10,535 nt of DNA from Gemmatimonadota bacterium (lineage in GTDB: Bacteria > Gemmatimonadota > Gemmatimonadetes > Longimicrobiales > Gaopeijiaceae), in assembly GCA_030550695.1 (NCBI GenBank), contig JAUQOX010000094.1, positions 1 through 10,535 on the forward strand, given 5' to 3'. A program made the translations under genes and the position numbers. Shown here piece after piece: positions 1 through 5,443 of this stretch. Each line of letters starts with the position of its first letter. Within the stretch, counting starts at the first letter, position 1. Under the pieces are notes generated by a model, which saw nothing but the letters and a program-made list of their open reading frames with translations, did not search any database and was not told the origin of the DNA.

Positions 1-972
1 AGCCTTCAGCCCACCCCGGCCCAGGTGGGCCTCAACGTGTACGATCCGGTCACCTTGAAGACCACGCCGGCGGCCCAGGCGGAGGTCCGACCGGTCCCCC
101 CCATCCGGGAGAGCTACACGGAAACCTTCGAGCTGGGATGGCAGGGGGTCCTGGGTAACCAGCTCCGGGTCATGGCGGACGTCTATCGGGCCAAGATCAC
201 GGATTTCACCTCTCCCCTGACCCTCACCACCCCCCTGATCCTCCTGAACGGCCAACAGGTGGCCGCCTTCATCCAAACTCCCATCGTCACCGCCCTGACC
301 CAGCAATACATTGCCGCGGGTCTCCCCCCCTCCGAGGCCCAGACCAGGGCCTTGGCCGATGCCCAGACTCTGGTGCCCCAGTTGGCCACAGCCTTGGGAT
401 CGGTCCCGGTGGGGGTCGTTTCTTCGCCGGAGGTGGCCGCGAAGGGGGCCGACCTGGTGGTGACCTACCTCAACATGGGAGGGCTGGAATACTGGGGGGG
501 AGACCTGGCCTTCACCTGGTTCGCCACCGACAAGTGGACGGTGACCGGGACGTACTCTTTTGTCAGCGAGGATTACTTCCGGGTGGATGGGGTCATCCCC
601 GGGACCAAAGAGCCCGTTGCCCTGAACGCACCCAAGCACAAGGGCACCCTGGGGTTGGGCTACCGGGACGTGGCCCGGGGATTCAACGCCGAGGCCCGTG
701 TCCGGTTCCACTCGGAGTTCCCCGCCATGAGTGCAGGCTACAGCGGAACCAAATGCCTCTTGCGGTCGGGGGAGCAGCCCGGCTTGTTCGATCAGGACTG
801 CGTGGCTCAGGCCACCCTGGTGGATCTCAACGCAGGCTATCTCATTCCCCGTACCCGGGCCACCGTCCAGCTCACCGTCAGCAACCTCTTCGACAAGCCC
901 TATCGTAGCTTCGTGGGGGTTCCGGATATCGGGAGGTTTGCCCTGTTGCGGGTCAAGTACGACCTATTCTGA
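1..972 (+). CDS. TonB-dependent outer-membrane receptor, C-terminal part (5' end outside window)
   Basis: The frame is open from the first base and ends at TGA 970-972, giving 323 residues of a protein that starts upstream. It shows the late beta-barrel features of TonB-dependent receptors: a strand with RESYTETFELGWQG near residue 35, alternating aromatic and polar strands, and the final signature TVSNLFDKPYRSFVGVPDIG followed by RFALLRVKYDLF. The C-terminal Phe is the usual signal recognised by the BAM assembly machinery. Two cysteines 16 residues apart (in GTKCLLRSG and FDQDC) probably sit in an extracellular loop and could form a disulfide. The family imports siderophores, cobalamin, sugars or other large ligands across the outer membrane using TonB energy; the substrate cannot be told because the plug domain is missing. 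It lies 68 bp upstream of argR with no evident functional link. Family assignment is firm, ligand unknown. Confidence 0.9.
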   Translation, partial: SLQPTPAQVGLNVYDPVTLKTTPAAQAEVRPVPPIRESYTETFELGWQGVLGNQLRVMADVYRAKITDFTSPLTLTTPLILLNGQQVAAFIQTPIVTALTQQYIAAGLPPSEAQTRALADAQTLVPQLATALGSVPVGVVSSPEVAAKGADLVVTYLNMGGLEYWGGDLAFTWFATDKWTVTGTYSFVSEDYFRVDGVIPGTKEPVALNAPKHKGTLGLGYRDVARGFNAEARVRFHSEFPAMSAGYSGTKCLLRSGEQPGLFDQDCVAQATLVDLNAGYLIPRTRATVQLTVSNLFDKPYRSFVGVPDIGRFALLRVKYDLF

Positions 973-1026
973 CCGGAGGCCTCGGCCCCCCTGGACTCTT
1001 CTGCCGGTGGGGTCCGAGGCTCCCGG
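973..1026 (+). terminator. Possible weak terminator or hairpin after the receptor gene
   Basis: An imperfect inverted repeat directly follows the receptor stop codon: arm 973-985 (CCGGAGGCCTCGG) pairs with 1014-1026 (CCGAGGCTCCCGG) at 11 of 13 positions, and an inner CCCC/GGGG at 986-989 and 1009-1012 can extend it. Only a short TTT follows, so intrinsic termination would be weak. It could also be an mRNA 3'-end stabiliser. Nothing else is recognisable in this gap. Confidence 0.35.
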
Positions 1027-1040
1027 AGTTTGGAGGGGTC

Positions 1041-1511
1041 ATGCCAGGACCCACTCCCTCCCGGAGGGATCGGCATCGCGTCATCCTGGAACTGGTTCGG
1101 AGCCACCGCATCGCCAGCCAGGAAGAGCTTCGGGAGCATTTGTCCCGGAGGGGCTTCCGGGTCACCCAGGCCACCCTCTCCCGTGACCTGAAAGATCTTC
1201 GGGTGGCCAAAATCACGGGCTCCGACGGTCTGCCCCGCTATGCCCTGCCGGAGGAGGGGGAACGAGCCCCTGCCCTGGACCGGATCCTGCCGACCTTGTT
1301 CGTCTCGGCCGAGGGTACCGGAAACCTCCTGGTGGTGAAGACCCGCTCGGGGGGGGCGCAACCCGTGGCCCTGGGGATCGACCGGGAGGGTTGGCCCGAG
1401 GTGCTGGGGACCATCGCCGGCGACGATACCATCCTGGTGATCCTCCGGGAGGCGTCTGGTCTGGAGGAGGTGCGGCGTCGGATGATGCGGCTGGCCCGGG
1501 GTGAATCGTAA
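1041..1511 (+). CDS. argR: Arginine repressor ArgR
   Basis: This 156-residue protein has the usual ArgR length and two-domain plan. Residues 10-60 form the winged helix-turn-helix that reads ARG boxes (SQEELREHLSRRGFRVTQAT, then LSRDLKDL). Residues 80-150 form the oligomerisation and L-arginine-binding domain, with VKTRSGGAQPVALGID and the hallmark GTIAGDDTI at 123-131, where the Asp pair D128-D129 contacts arginine in the family. The family acts in the cytoplasm as an arginine-dependent hexamer that represses biosynthetic promoters. The ATG is preceded by GGAGG at 1032-1036, four bases away, which supports this start. The gene sits just upstream of argH, whose promoter carries a good ARG box (1558-1571), so argH is its likely target. 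No ARG box is seen in front of argR itself. Confidence 0.95.
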   Translation: MPGPTPSRRDRHRVILELVRSHRIASQEELREHLSRRGFRVTQATLSRDLKDLRVAKITGSDGLPRYALPEEGERAPALDRILPTLFVSAEGTGNLLVVKTRSGGAQPVALGIDREGWPEVLGTIAGDDTILVILREASGLEEVRRRMMRLARGES

Positions 1512-1537
1512 GGGACCATGCAGGGGCCCGTTCCCCC

Positions 1538-1565
1538 TTGACGACCAAAGATTCCTGTGCATAAT
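1538..1565 (+). promoter_or_regulatory. Sigma70-type promoter for argH
   Basis: TTGACG at 1538-1543 (5 of 6 to the -35 consensus) and CATAAT at 1560-1565 (5 of 6 to the -10 consensus) are separated by 16 bases, in one of the few AT-rich spots of this part of the window. Transcription would begin near 1572, leaving a 5' leader of about 125 nt before the argH start. The promoter lies 26 bp after the argR stop, so argH can be expressed independently of argR. Confidence 0.7.
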
Positions 1566-1571
1566 TATGCG
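1558..1571 (+). promoter_or_regulatory. ARG box (ArgR operator) overlapping the argH -10
   Basis: TGCATAATTATGCG contains a perfect 12-bp palindrome (GCATAATTATGC, 1559-1570). It matches the general ARG-box form TGMATWWWWATKCA at 13 of 14 positions. It covers the -10 element, so bound ArgR would block RNA polymerase. Only one box is visible, whereas many ArgR operators are paired; a second, degenerate copy was not found nearby. The match is direct; occupancy by the adjacent argR product is inferred. Confidence 0.7.
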
Positions 1572-1579
1572 GAAAGTTC

Positions 1580-1676
1580 GGGGTGGGGTGGGCGGATTTC
1601 GGGCTGGAGCTTTGGGCTCCGTAGCAAGCACCTTGGCGGGAGGTGCCCCCGGGTCCGTCGCCCCACCCCTTTTCTT
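1580..1676 (+). promoter_or_regulatory. Structured argH leader with terminator-like closing stem
   Basis: GGGGTGGGG at 1580-1588 pairs perfectly with CCCCACCCC at 1661-1669, with further G-C and G-U pairs inward, and is followed directly by TTTTCTT at 1670-1676. Enclosed are two small hairpins, GGAGC/GCTCC (1606-1610 with 1616-1620) and GCACCT/AGGTGC (1628-1633 with 1641-1646). A closing stem with a T-run resembles an intrinsic terminator, yet it lies downstream of the argH promoter and 22 bases before the start codon. It may therefore act as a conditional attenuator, or end argR read-through. The pairing is seen; the function is inferred and no known riboswitch class is recognised. Confidence 0.4.
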
Positions 1677-1698
1677 CATGGCATAGCGAGGCATGGTT

Positions 1699-3084
1699 AT
1701 GCAAGCCAACCAAGGGGGCGCCCTTTGGGGTGGGCGATTTCGGCAGTCCATGGCGCCGGACATGGCCGAGCTCAACCGAAGCCTGCCGGTGGACCGACGC
1801 CTGTGGAAGGAAGACATCCGGGCCAGCCAGGTCTGGGCCCAGGCTCTGGGGAGGGCGGGGGTCCTGACTCCGGCGGAAGTGGAGACGCTGGTCAAAGGCT
1901 TGGACGCCGTGGCCCGAAGGATGGCGGCAGGGGGGGGGGAAGGGGAACCGGACGAGGACATCCACTCCCTGGTGGAAAGGTGGCTTTATGAAGAGGTGGG
2001 GGCACTGGCAGGGAAGCTCCACACCGGGCGCTCCCGGAACGACCAGGTAGCCACCGATTTCCGCATGTGGGGGATGCAGGCGGGAGCGCGCCTCCGGGAG
2101 GAGCTGGACCGCCTCCTGGAGGCTTTGCTCCTGTTGGGGGAGGACGGGGTGGATCGGATTTTGCCTGGCTATACCCACCTCCAACAGGCCCAGCCCATCC
2201 GCGCGGCCCATTGGGCTTTGTCCCATGTTTGGGCGTTGCTCCGGGACCGGGAGCGGATTCGCCTGGCGGAAGAGCAAGCTGCGGTCCTCCCCCTTGGGTC
2301 GGGTGCCCTGGCCGGTTGTGCCTTTCCGGTGGACCGCCAATGGTTGGCGGAGGCCCTGGGCTTCCGGGCGGTATCCCCCAACAGCATGGACGCGGTGGCG
2401 GATCGGGATTGGGCGGTGGAAATGGCCTTCGCCGGGGCCCTCCTGGGGGTGCACCTTTCCCGCCTTGGGGAGGATCTCGTGCTCTTTTCCACCCGGGAGT
2501 TCGCCTTCCTGCGGTTGAGCGATGCCTACAGCACCGGTTCCAGTCTCCTTCCCCACAAGCGGAACCCCGACGTTGCGGAGCTGGTCCGGGGCAAGGCCGG
2601 TCGTCTGGTGGGAAACCTCGTGGCGCTCCTCACCGTCCTGAAAGGTCTCCCCTCGGGTTACAACCGGGACCTCCAGGAAGACAAAGGGCTTCTGTTCGAT
2701 ACGGTGGACACCCTCCTGCTGGTCCTCCCCGCCTTGGCGGGCGCCCTCGCCACGGCGCAGTTCGTTCCGGAAGGGCAAAGGGCCCCCCTGGCCCCTGAAC
2801 TGCTGGCCACAGATGTGGCGGACTATCTGGTACGGAAAGGGGTGCCCTTTCGGGAGGCCCACGAGGTCGTAGGGCGGGCCGTCCGTCTGGCGGAGGATGA
2901 GGGACTTACCCTCGCCACCTTGGGCTTGGAGCGTTTACGCTCCCTCCACCCCGCCTTCGACAGGGATGTCGAGGGGGTTTTTTCGTGGGAGGCTTCCGTG
3001 GAGGCCCGGGGCGTCCCGGGAGGGACGGCCAGGAGGGCCGTCCTCTCCCAACTTTCCGAGGCCCGGAGGGCTATTCGGCGCTGA
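1699..3084 (+). CDS. argH: Argininosuccinate lyase ArgH
   Basis: ArgH splits argininosuccinate into arginine and fumarate, the last step of arginine synthesis, as a cytoplasmic tetramer of the fumarase/aspartase superfamily. The 461 residues match the family length. Visible motifs are LWGGRF at the N-terminus, TGRSRNDQVATDFR, GYTHLQQAQP with the conserved His160, and the superfamily signature GSSLLPHKRNPD at 280-291 on the flexible loop with the catalytic Ser. That loop reads PHKRNP where most ArgH proteins read PQKKNP or PQKRNP; PHKRNP is commoner in adenylosuccinate lyases, but all other motifs are ArgH. An in-frame ATG at 1693 also exists. I prefer 1699 because the GCGAGG at 1686-1691 is 7 bases from it and only one base from 1693. 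It is probably ArgR-repressed through the box at 1558-1571. Its 3' end overlaps the convergent DAHP synthase gene by 14 bp. Confidence 0.95.
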   Translation: MQANQGGALWGGRFRQSMAPDMAELNRSLPVDRRLWKEDIRASQVWAQALGRAGVLTPAEVETLVKGLDAVARRMAAGGGEGEPDEDIHSLVERWLYEEVGALAGKLHTGRSRNDQVATDFRMWGMQAGARLREELDRLLEALLLLGEDGVDRILPGYTHLQQAQPIRAAHWALSHVWALLRDRERIRLAEEQAAVLPLGSGALAGCAFPVDRQWLAEALGFRAVSPNSMDAVADRDWAVEMAFAGALLGVHLSRLGEDLVLFSTREFAFLRLSDAYSTGSSLLPHKRNPDVAELVRGKAGRLVGNLVALLTVLKGLPSGYNRDLQEDKGLLFDTVDTLLLVLPALAGALATAQFVPEGQRAPLAPELLATDVADYLVRKGVPFREAHEVVGRAVRLAEDEGLTLATLGLERLRSLHPAFDRDVEGVFSWEASVEARGVPGGTARRAVLSQLSEARRAIRR

Positions 3085-4144
3085 CCCGGGACCCGCCGTC
3101 CGCCGGAGGAGCCGCCTGCGGAGGACCCTGGGCCAGGCGGCGACCTGCGGCTGCCACGAAGGGGGCCAGGCCGTCCATGAGGGCTCCGAATTCCCCGAAG
3201 TCCAGGCTCTGTTCACCGTCGGACCAGGCCTCCTCGGGACGGGGGTGAACCTCCACCAGGAGACCGTCGGCTCCGGCGGCGGCCGCCGCGAAGGATAAGG
3301 GCGGGACAAGATCCCTCCGGCCGCCCCCATGGCTCGGGTCGGCCAGGACCGGGAGGTGGGTTTCCCGCTTCAAGACCGGAATGGCCGCGAGATCGAAGGT
3401 GTTGCGGGTGGCGGTCTCGAAGGTACGGATCCCCCTCTCGCAAAGGATCACCTGGAGGTTCCCCTGGGCCATGACGTATTCGGCCGCCAGCAGGAGGTCG
3501 GTCACGGTGGCCCACATCCCCCGCTTCAGGAGGACGGGCCGCCTTGTGCGACCCACTTCGGAGAGGAGGGGAAAGTTCTGCATGTTCCTGGAGCCGATCT
3601 GCAGGGCATCGGCATACTCCGCCACCAGCTCCACCTGCCGGGGGTCCATGACTTCGGTGACCACCGGAAGCCCGGATTCCCTGCGGGCTTGGGCCAGGAT
3701 GGCCAGGCCCTCTTGCCCGAGACCTCGAAAGGAGTAGGGTGAGGTCCTGGGCTTGAAGGCCCCGCCCCGGAACCCTCGGGCACCCCGGGAGGCCACAAAG
3801 CGGGCGGTGGCCAAGGTGGTCTCCTCCGTCTCCACGGAGCAGGGGCCCGCCACCACCACGAACTCCGCACCTCCCACCTGGACCGGCCCCAGGGGGACGG
3901 TGGTGGAGGCGGCGGCGAACTCCCGGCTGGCCAGTTTGTAGGGCTTCAGGACGGGGTGGACCGCCTCCACCCCAGGGAAGCGCAGAAGCGGCAGGTGGCG
4001 CAGGCGCTCTTCGTCGCCGATGCAACCGATGATGACCCGGGCCACACCCCGGGAAATGTGGGTCCGCAGGCCCATGGCCTCCACCCGCTCGCGGATCTGA
4101 TCGATCTCGTCTTCGGTGACACCCGGTCGGGTCACGATGATCAT
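3071..4144 (-). CDS. aroF: 3-deoxy-7-phosphoheptulonate (DAHP) synthase, class I-beta with N-terminal regulatory domain
   Basis: The enzyme condenses phosphoenolpyruvate and erythrose 4-phosphate to DAHP, the first step of the shikimate pathway. Residues 1-70 are the ferredoxin-like regulatory domain. Residues 76-340 are the TIM-barrel core with GPCSVE, RGGAFKPRTSPYSF, EVMDPR, QIGSRNMQNF, CERGIRTFE, DPSHGGGRR and VEVHP. C102, H272, E298 and D309 fall at the same numbers as the metal ligands of the Thermotoga maritima enzyme. H29 and S31, which bind tyrosine there, are also present, so tyrosine feedback is likely. Oddities are Trp211 in KRGMWAT, where small residues are usual, and a Pro/Ala-rich tail after residue 338. 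AGGAG lies 7 bases before the ATG (4152-4156 on the plus-strand numbering). The gene sits behind a Tyr-codon attenuator (4201-4357). The symbol could equally be aroG; the enzyme class is certain. Confidence 0.95.
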   Translation of the reverse strand: MIIVTRPGVTEDEIDQIRERVEAMGLRTHISRGVARVIIGCIGDEERLRHLPLLRFPGVEAVHPVLKPYKLASREFAAASTTVPLGPVQVGGAEFVVVAGPCSVETEETTLATARFVASRGARGFRGGAFKPRTSPYSFRGLGQEGLAILAQARRESGLPVVTEVMDPRQVELVAEYADALQIGSRNMQNFPLLSEVGRTRRPVLLKRGMWATVTDLLLAAEYVMAQGNLQVILCERGIRTFETATRNTFDLAAIPVLKRETHLPVLADPSHGGGRRDLVPPLSFAAAAAGADGLLVEVHPRPEEAWSDGEQSLDFGEFGALMDGLAPFVAAAGRRLAQGPPQAAPPADGGSRVSAE

Positions 4145-4200
4145 GGAAGAACTCCTGGTCCGGTGGTGGGCCCCCCGCTCTACCGGGAAATCCCAGGAGC

Positions 4201-4228
4201 AAAAAAGGCTCCCGGGAATCCGGGAGCC
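4201..4228 (-). terminator. Intrinsic terminator in the DAHP synthase leader (attenuator arms 3 and 4)
   Basis: Read on the minus strand, GGCTCCCGG (4228-4220), a four-base loop (4219-4216) and CCGGGAGCC (4215-4207) form a perfect 9-bp GC-rich stem, followed at once by TTTTTT (4206-4201). This is a textbook factor-independent terminator. It lies 57 bases upstream of the aroF start and in the same direction, so it would cut aroF off unless prevented. The plus-strand reading has no T-run, so it does not serve rpiA. Confidence 0.85.
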
Positions 4229-4295
4229 CGAGGGAGAGGAAGGAAAGAAGCGCTAGGGTCTCCGTGCCGCTCCTCGCCCCACCCCCAGGCTCCGG
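4220..4295 (-). promoter_or_regulatory. Competing antiterminator in the DAHP synthase leader (arms 2 and 3)
   Basis: Minus-strand segment 4295-4277 (beginning CCGGAGCC) can pair with 4239-4220, which contains the 5' arm of the terminator. By hand I count 15 Watson-Crick and 3 G-U pairs with one bulged C (4224) and one T-T mismatch. A separate hairpin, CCCAGGC (4303-4297) with GCCTGGG (4290-4284), uses the same segment and competes with this pairing. The two folds therefore exclude each other in the arrangement of the trp and phe leaders: 1:2 plus 3:4 gives termination, 2:3 gives read-through. Confidence 0.65.
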
Positions 4296-4357
4296 GGCCT
4301 GGGATAATAGCCGTAAGAACAGCGACCACGGCGGCGGCAGGGCGACATGATGACCAT
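4253..4357 (-). CDS. Putative tyrosine leader peptide controlling DAHP synthase
   Basis: A 34-codon frame runs from ATG 4357 to TAG 4253-4255 on the minus strand. Codons 15-18 read TAC GGC TAT TAT (Tyr-Gly-Tyr-Tyr, 4315-4304), and the next base begins the 5' arm of the first leader hairpin. A ribosome waiting for Tyr-tRNA there would cover that arm (4303-4297), free arm 2 and favour the antiterminator. An in-frame ATG at 4348 is an alternative start giving 31 residues. Neither start has a Shine-Dalgarno sequence. TGC TATGGT just upstream resembles an extended -10 (TGnTATAAT, 4361-4353) that would place the transcript start close to ATG 4348, so the peptide may be read from a leaderless mRNA. 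The peptide itself is Arg-rich and need not have a function. The lack of a ribosome site is the main weakness; the match of Tyr codons to a Tyr-sensitive enzyme is the main strength. Confidence 0.55.
   Translation of the reverse strand: MVIMSPCRRRGRCSYGYYPRPRSLGVGRGAARRP
4300..4308 (+). promoter_or_regulatory. Possible extended -10 promoter toward rpiA
   Basis: TGGGATAAT fits the extended -10 pattern (TGn followed by GATAAT, 5 of 6 to consensus). There is no recognisable -35. It would give rpiA a leader of about 255 nt. The same AT-rich bases on the other strand are the TAT TAT codons of the aroF leader peptide, so promoter and Tyr codons compete as explanations for this AT-rich spot, or both may be used. 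Confidence 0.3.
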
Positions 4358-4361
4358 AGCA
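4353..4361 (-). promoter_or_regulatory. Possible extended -10 promoter for the aroF leader
   Basis: On the minus strand TGCTATGGT fits TGn plus a -10 hexamer with 4 of 6 consensus bases. No credible -35 is found 16-18 bases upstream, as expected for an extended -10 promoter but also consistent with chance. Transcription would begin near 4348-4345. Confidence 0.3.
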
Positions 4362-4452
4362 CTGAAAAACTGGGGTCTCGCCGTCGGCCGTACAAGGGGG
4401 GGGCGGCCTTTCCAGAGGGGTGGGATGCGCCGGGCAAGACCACCCCGTGGCT

Positions 4453-4485
4453 CCGGGGGGCAGCGGCGACCCCTGCCCCCTCCGG
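4453..4485 (+). promoter_or_regulatory. Strong hairpin in the region upstream of rpiA
   Basis: GGGGGCAG (4456-4463) pairs with CTGCCCCC (4473-4480) around a nine-base loop, and flanking CC/GG bases can extend the stem. No T-run follows on either strand, so it is not an intrinsic terminator. It may fold in the rpiA 5' leader; no function can be assigned. Confidence 0.3.
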
Positions 4486-4486
4486 C

Positions 4487-4518
4487 GGCCCTGGCCCCTA
4501 CCCGGGCCCTGGCCCTAC
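4487..4518 (+). repeat. Two-copy direct repeat upstream of rpiA
   Basis: GGCCCTGGCCCCTAC (4487-4501) recurs as GGCCCTGGCCCTAC (4505-4518), an 18-base period with one C deleted. This is the only clear tandem duplication in the 427-base stretch without an ordinary gene between the aroF and rpiA starts. In this GC-rich stretch it may simply be slippage. Confidence 0.45.
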
Positions 4519-4571
4519 ATTCCTGCCCGTTCCTTCAGGTACGGCTCCAGGATGGCGGGAGTAGGAGCAGA

Positions 4572-5300
4572 TTGCCAGGACGAGACGATCCCGACAAAGG
4601 CAAGGAGGCTGTAGGCCGCCGGGCTGCCGCCCTGGTGGAGCCGGGCATGCGGCTGGGGTTGGGGACCGGGAGCACGGTGGAGCATTTCCTCCTGGCGCTG
4701 GCGGCCAGGTTGAGGAGGGGTGAGCTTGAGGGCCTCGTGGGGGTGGCCACCTCCCGGCGGACGGAGGAGCGGGCACGGGCCTTGGGACTGCCCTTGGCGG
4801 AGCTCCCTGCCGTGGGTGAGCTGGATCTGGCGGTGGACGGGGCCGACGAGGTGGATCCGAACCTGAACCTCATCAAAGGGGGGGGAGGGGCTCTCCTGCG
4901 GGAGAAGATGGTGGCCCAGGCAGCCCGACGCTTCGTGGTCATCGTGGACGAAGGGAAGCTCGTGACCCGACTGGGGACCCGGGGACCCTTGCCTGTGGAG
5001 GTGATCCCCTTCGCTTGGGAGGTGCACCTTCCCTTTCTTCGAGCTCTGGGAGCCCGGCCCGTGCTGCGGAGGGTCGGGGACGGAACTCCTTTCGTGACGG
5101 ACAACGGCCACTTCGTGCTGGACTGTACGTTTCCGGGAGGAGTCCCCGACCCTGACGGATTGGAAGAACGTCTGGCCCGGCGTGCGGGAATCGTGGAATC
5201 GGGCTTGTTCGTGGGGCTGGCCCGGGAGGTCTGGGTGGGCAGTGTCCACGGCGTGCGATGCCTGTTGTCGTCGTCCGGAGGGGCTGGTGGAGGCCGGTAG
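4572..5300 (+). CDS. rpiA: Ribose-5-phosphate isomerase A
   Basis: RpiA interconverts ribose 5-phosphate and ribulose 5-phosphate in the non-oxidative pentose phosphate pathway. From the TTG at 4572 the protein has 242 residues, slightly above the usual 220-235. Motifs are GLGTGST at 29-35 (phosphate binding), DGADE at 88-92, KGGGGALLREK at 101-111, VDEGKLV, and a late VTDNGHFVLDC...GLFVGLA segment. D88, D91, K101 and E110 correspond to the D81, D84, K94 and E103 of the E. coli enzyme with a constant offset of seven. The frame stays open upstream to an ATG at 4347, but that extra sequence is low-complexity and would overlap the aroF leader. AGGAG at 4563-4567 lies 4 bases before the TTG, and homology begins just after it. 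The gene is followed by rpe after a 159-base gap and is probably co-transcribed with it. Confidence 0.93.
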   Translation: MPGRDDPDKGKEAVGRRAAALVEPGMRLGLGTGSTVEHFLLALAARLRRGELEGLVGVATSRRTEERARALGLPLAELPAVGELDLAVDGADEVDPNLNLIKGGGGALLREKMVAQAARRFVVIVDEGKLVTRLGTRGPLPVEVIPFAWEVHLPFLRALGARPVLRRVGDGTPFVTDNGHFVLDCTFPGGVPDPDGLEERLARRAGIVESGLFVGLAREVWVGSVHGVRCLLSSSGGAGGGR

Positions 5301-5317
5301 GGAAACCGTTAGGGCCC

Positions 5318-5329
5318 GCCGGCGCCGGC
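5318..5329 (+). repeat. Perfect 12-bp GC palindrome after rpiA
   Basis: GCCGGCGCCGGC is fully self-complementary and lies 18 bases after the rpiA stop, inside a larger GGGCC...GGCCC inverted arrangement. No T-run follows, so it is at most a weak 3'-end structure. The pattern is also easy to reach by chance in this composition. Confidence 0.35.
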
Positions 5330-5396
5330 ACGGCCCCGGGCGTACCCTGCCTGGATTCCGGGTCCATCCGGATGCACGAACCGTAAACACCCGTGG

Positions 5397-5443
5397 CCCC
5401 GCCCGTCCGGCAGGAAACCGCACCTTCGGCGGGACGGGCGGGG
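5397..5443 (+). promoter_or_regulatory. Long hairpin abutting the rpe ribosome-binding site
   Basis: CCCCGCCCGTCC (5397-5408) pairs perfectly with GGACGGGCGGGG (5432-5443), a 12-bp stem with a 23-base loop. The likely Shine-Dalgarno (GGAAGGA, 5443-5449) starts on the last base of the stem, and rpe begins at 5460. There is no T-run, so termination is unlikely. Pairing this close to the ribosome site could tune translation of rpe and the genes coupled to it. The pairing is seen; the role is inferred. Confidence 0.45.

Noticed and set aside
1567..1686. Short frame in the argH leader starting ATG 1567 and ending TAG just before argH, with Arg at positions 2, 5 and 12
   Set aside because: The ATG lies before the predicted transcription start (about 1572), there is no ribosome site, and the Arg content is not above what this GC-rich DNA gives by chance. 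Not a credible leader peptide.
1213..2862. Minus-strand open frame of 549 codons opposite argR and argH
   Set aside because: Antisense to two well-identified genes and without domain features; long antisense frames are expected at this G+C content.
4253..4361. T-box riboswitch (Tyr specifier) as an alternative for the aroF leader
   Set aside because: The conserved T-box sequence (TGGNACCGCG) is absent; the nearest stretch is GGGTGGGGCGAGG. The leader is also too short for a full T-box architecture.
4180..4443. Another minus-strand frame through the aroF leader, 87 codons, containing Trp-Gly-Trp
   Set aside because: It runs through the terminator stem and stops only 35 bases before aroF, and aromatic codons are not grouped before a hairpin as in the Tyr frame. 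Treated as a chance reading.
4347..4571. N-terminal extension of RpiA from ATG 4347
   Set aside because: It would give 317 residues, 75 more than from the TTG start; the extra part is Pro/Arg/Gly low-complexity sequence, and it overlaps the aroF leader on the other strand.
4515..4571. Minus-strand frame ending ILEPYLKERAGM that looks like a genuine protein C-terminus
   Set aside because: The long minus-strand frame it belongs to is antisense to rpiA and rpe and shows no family similarity. The few residues outside rpiA are too short to support a gene remnant.
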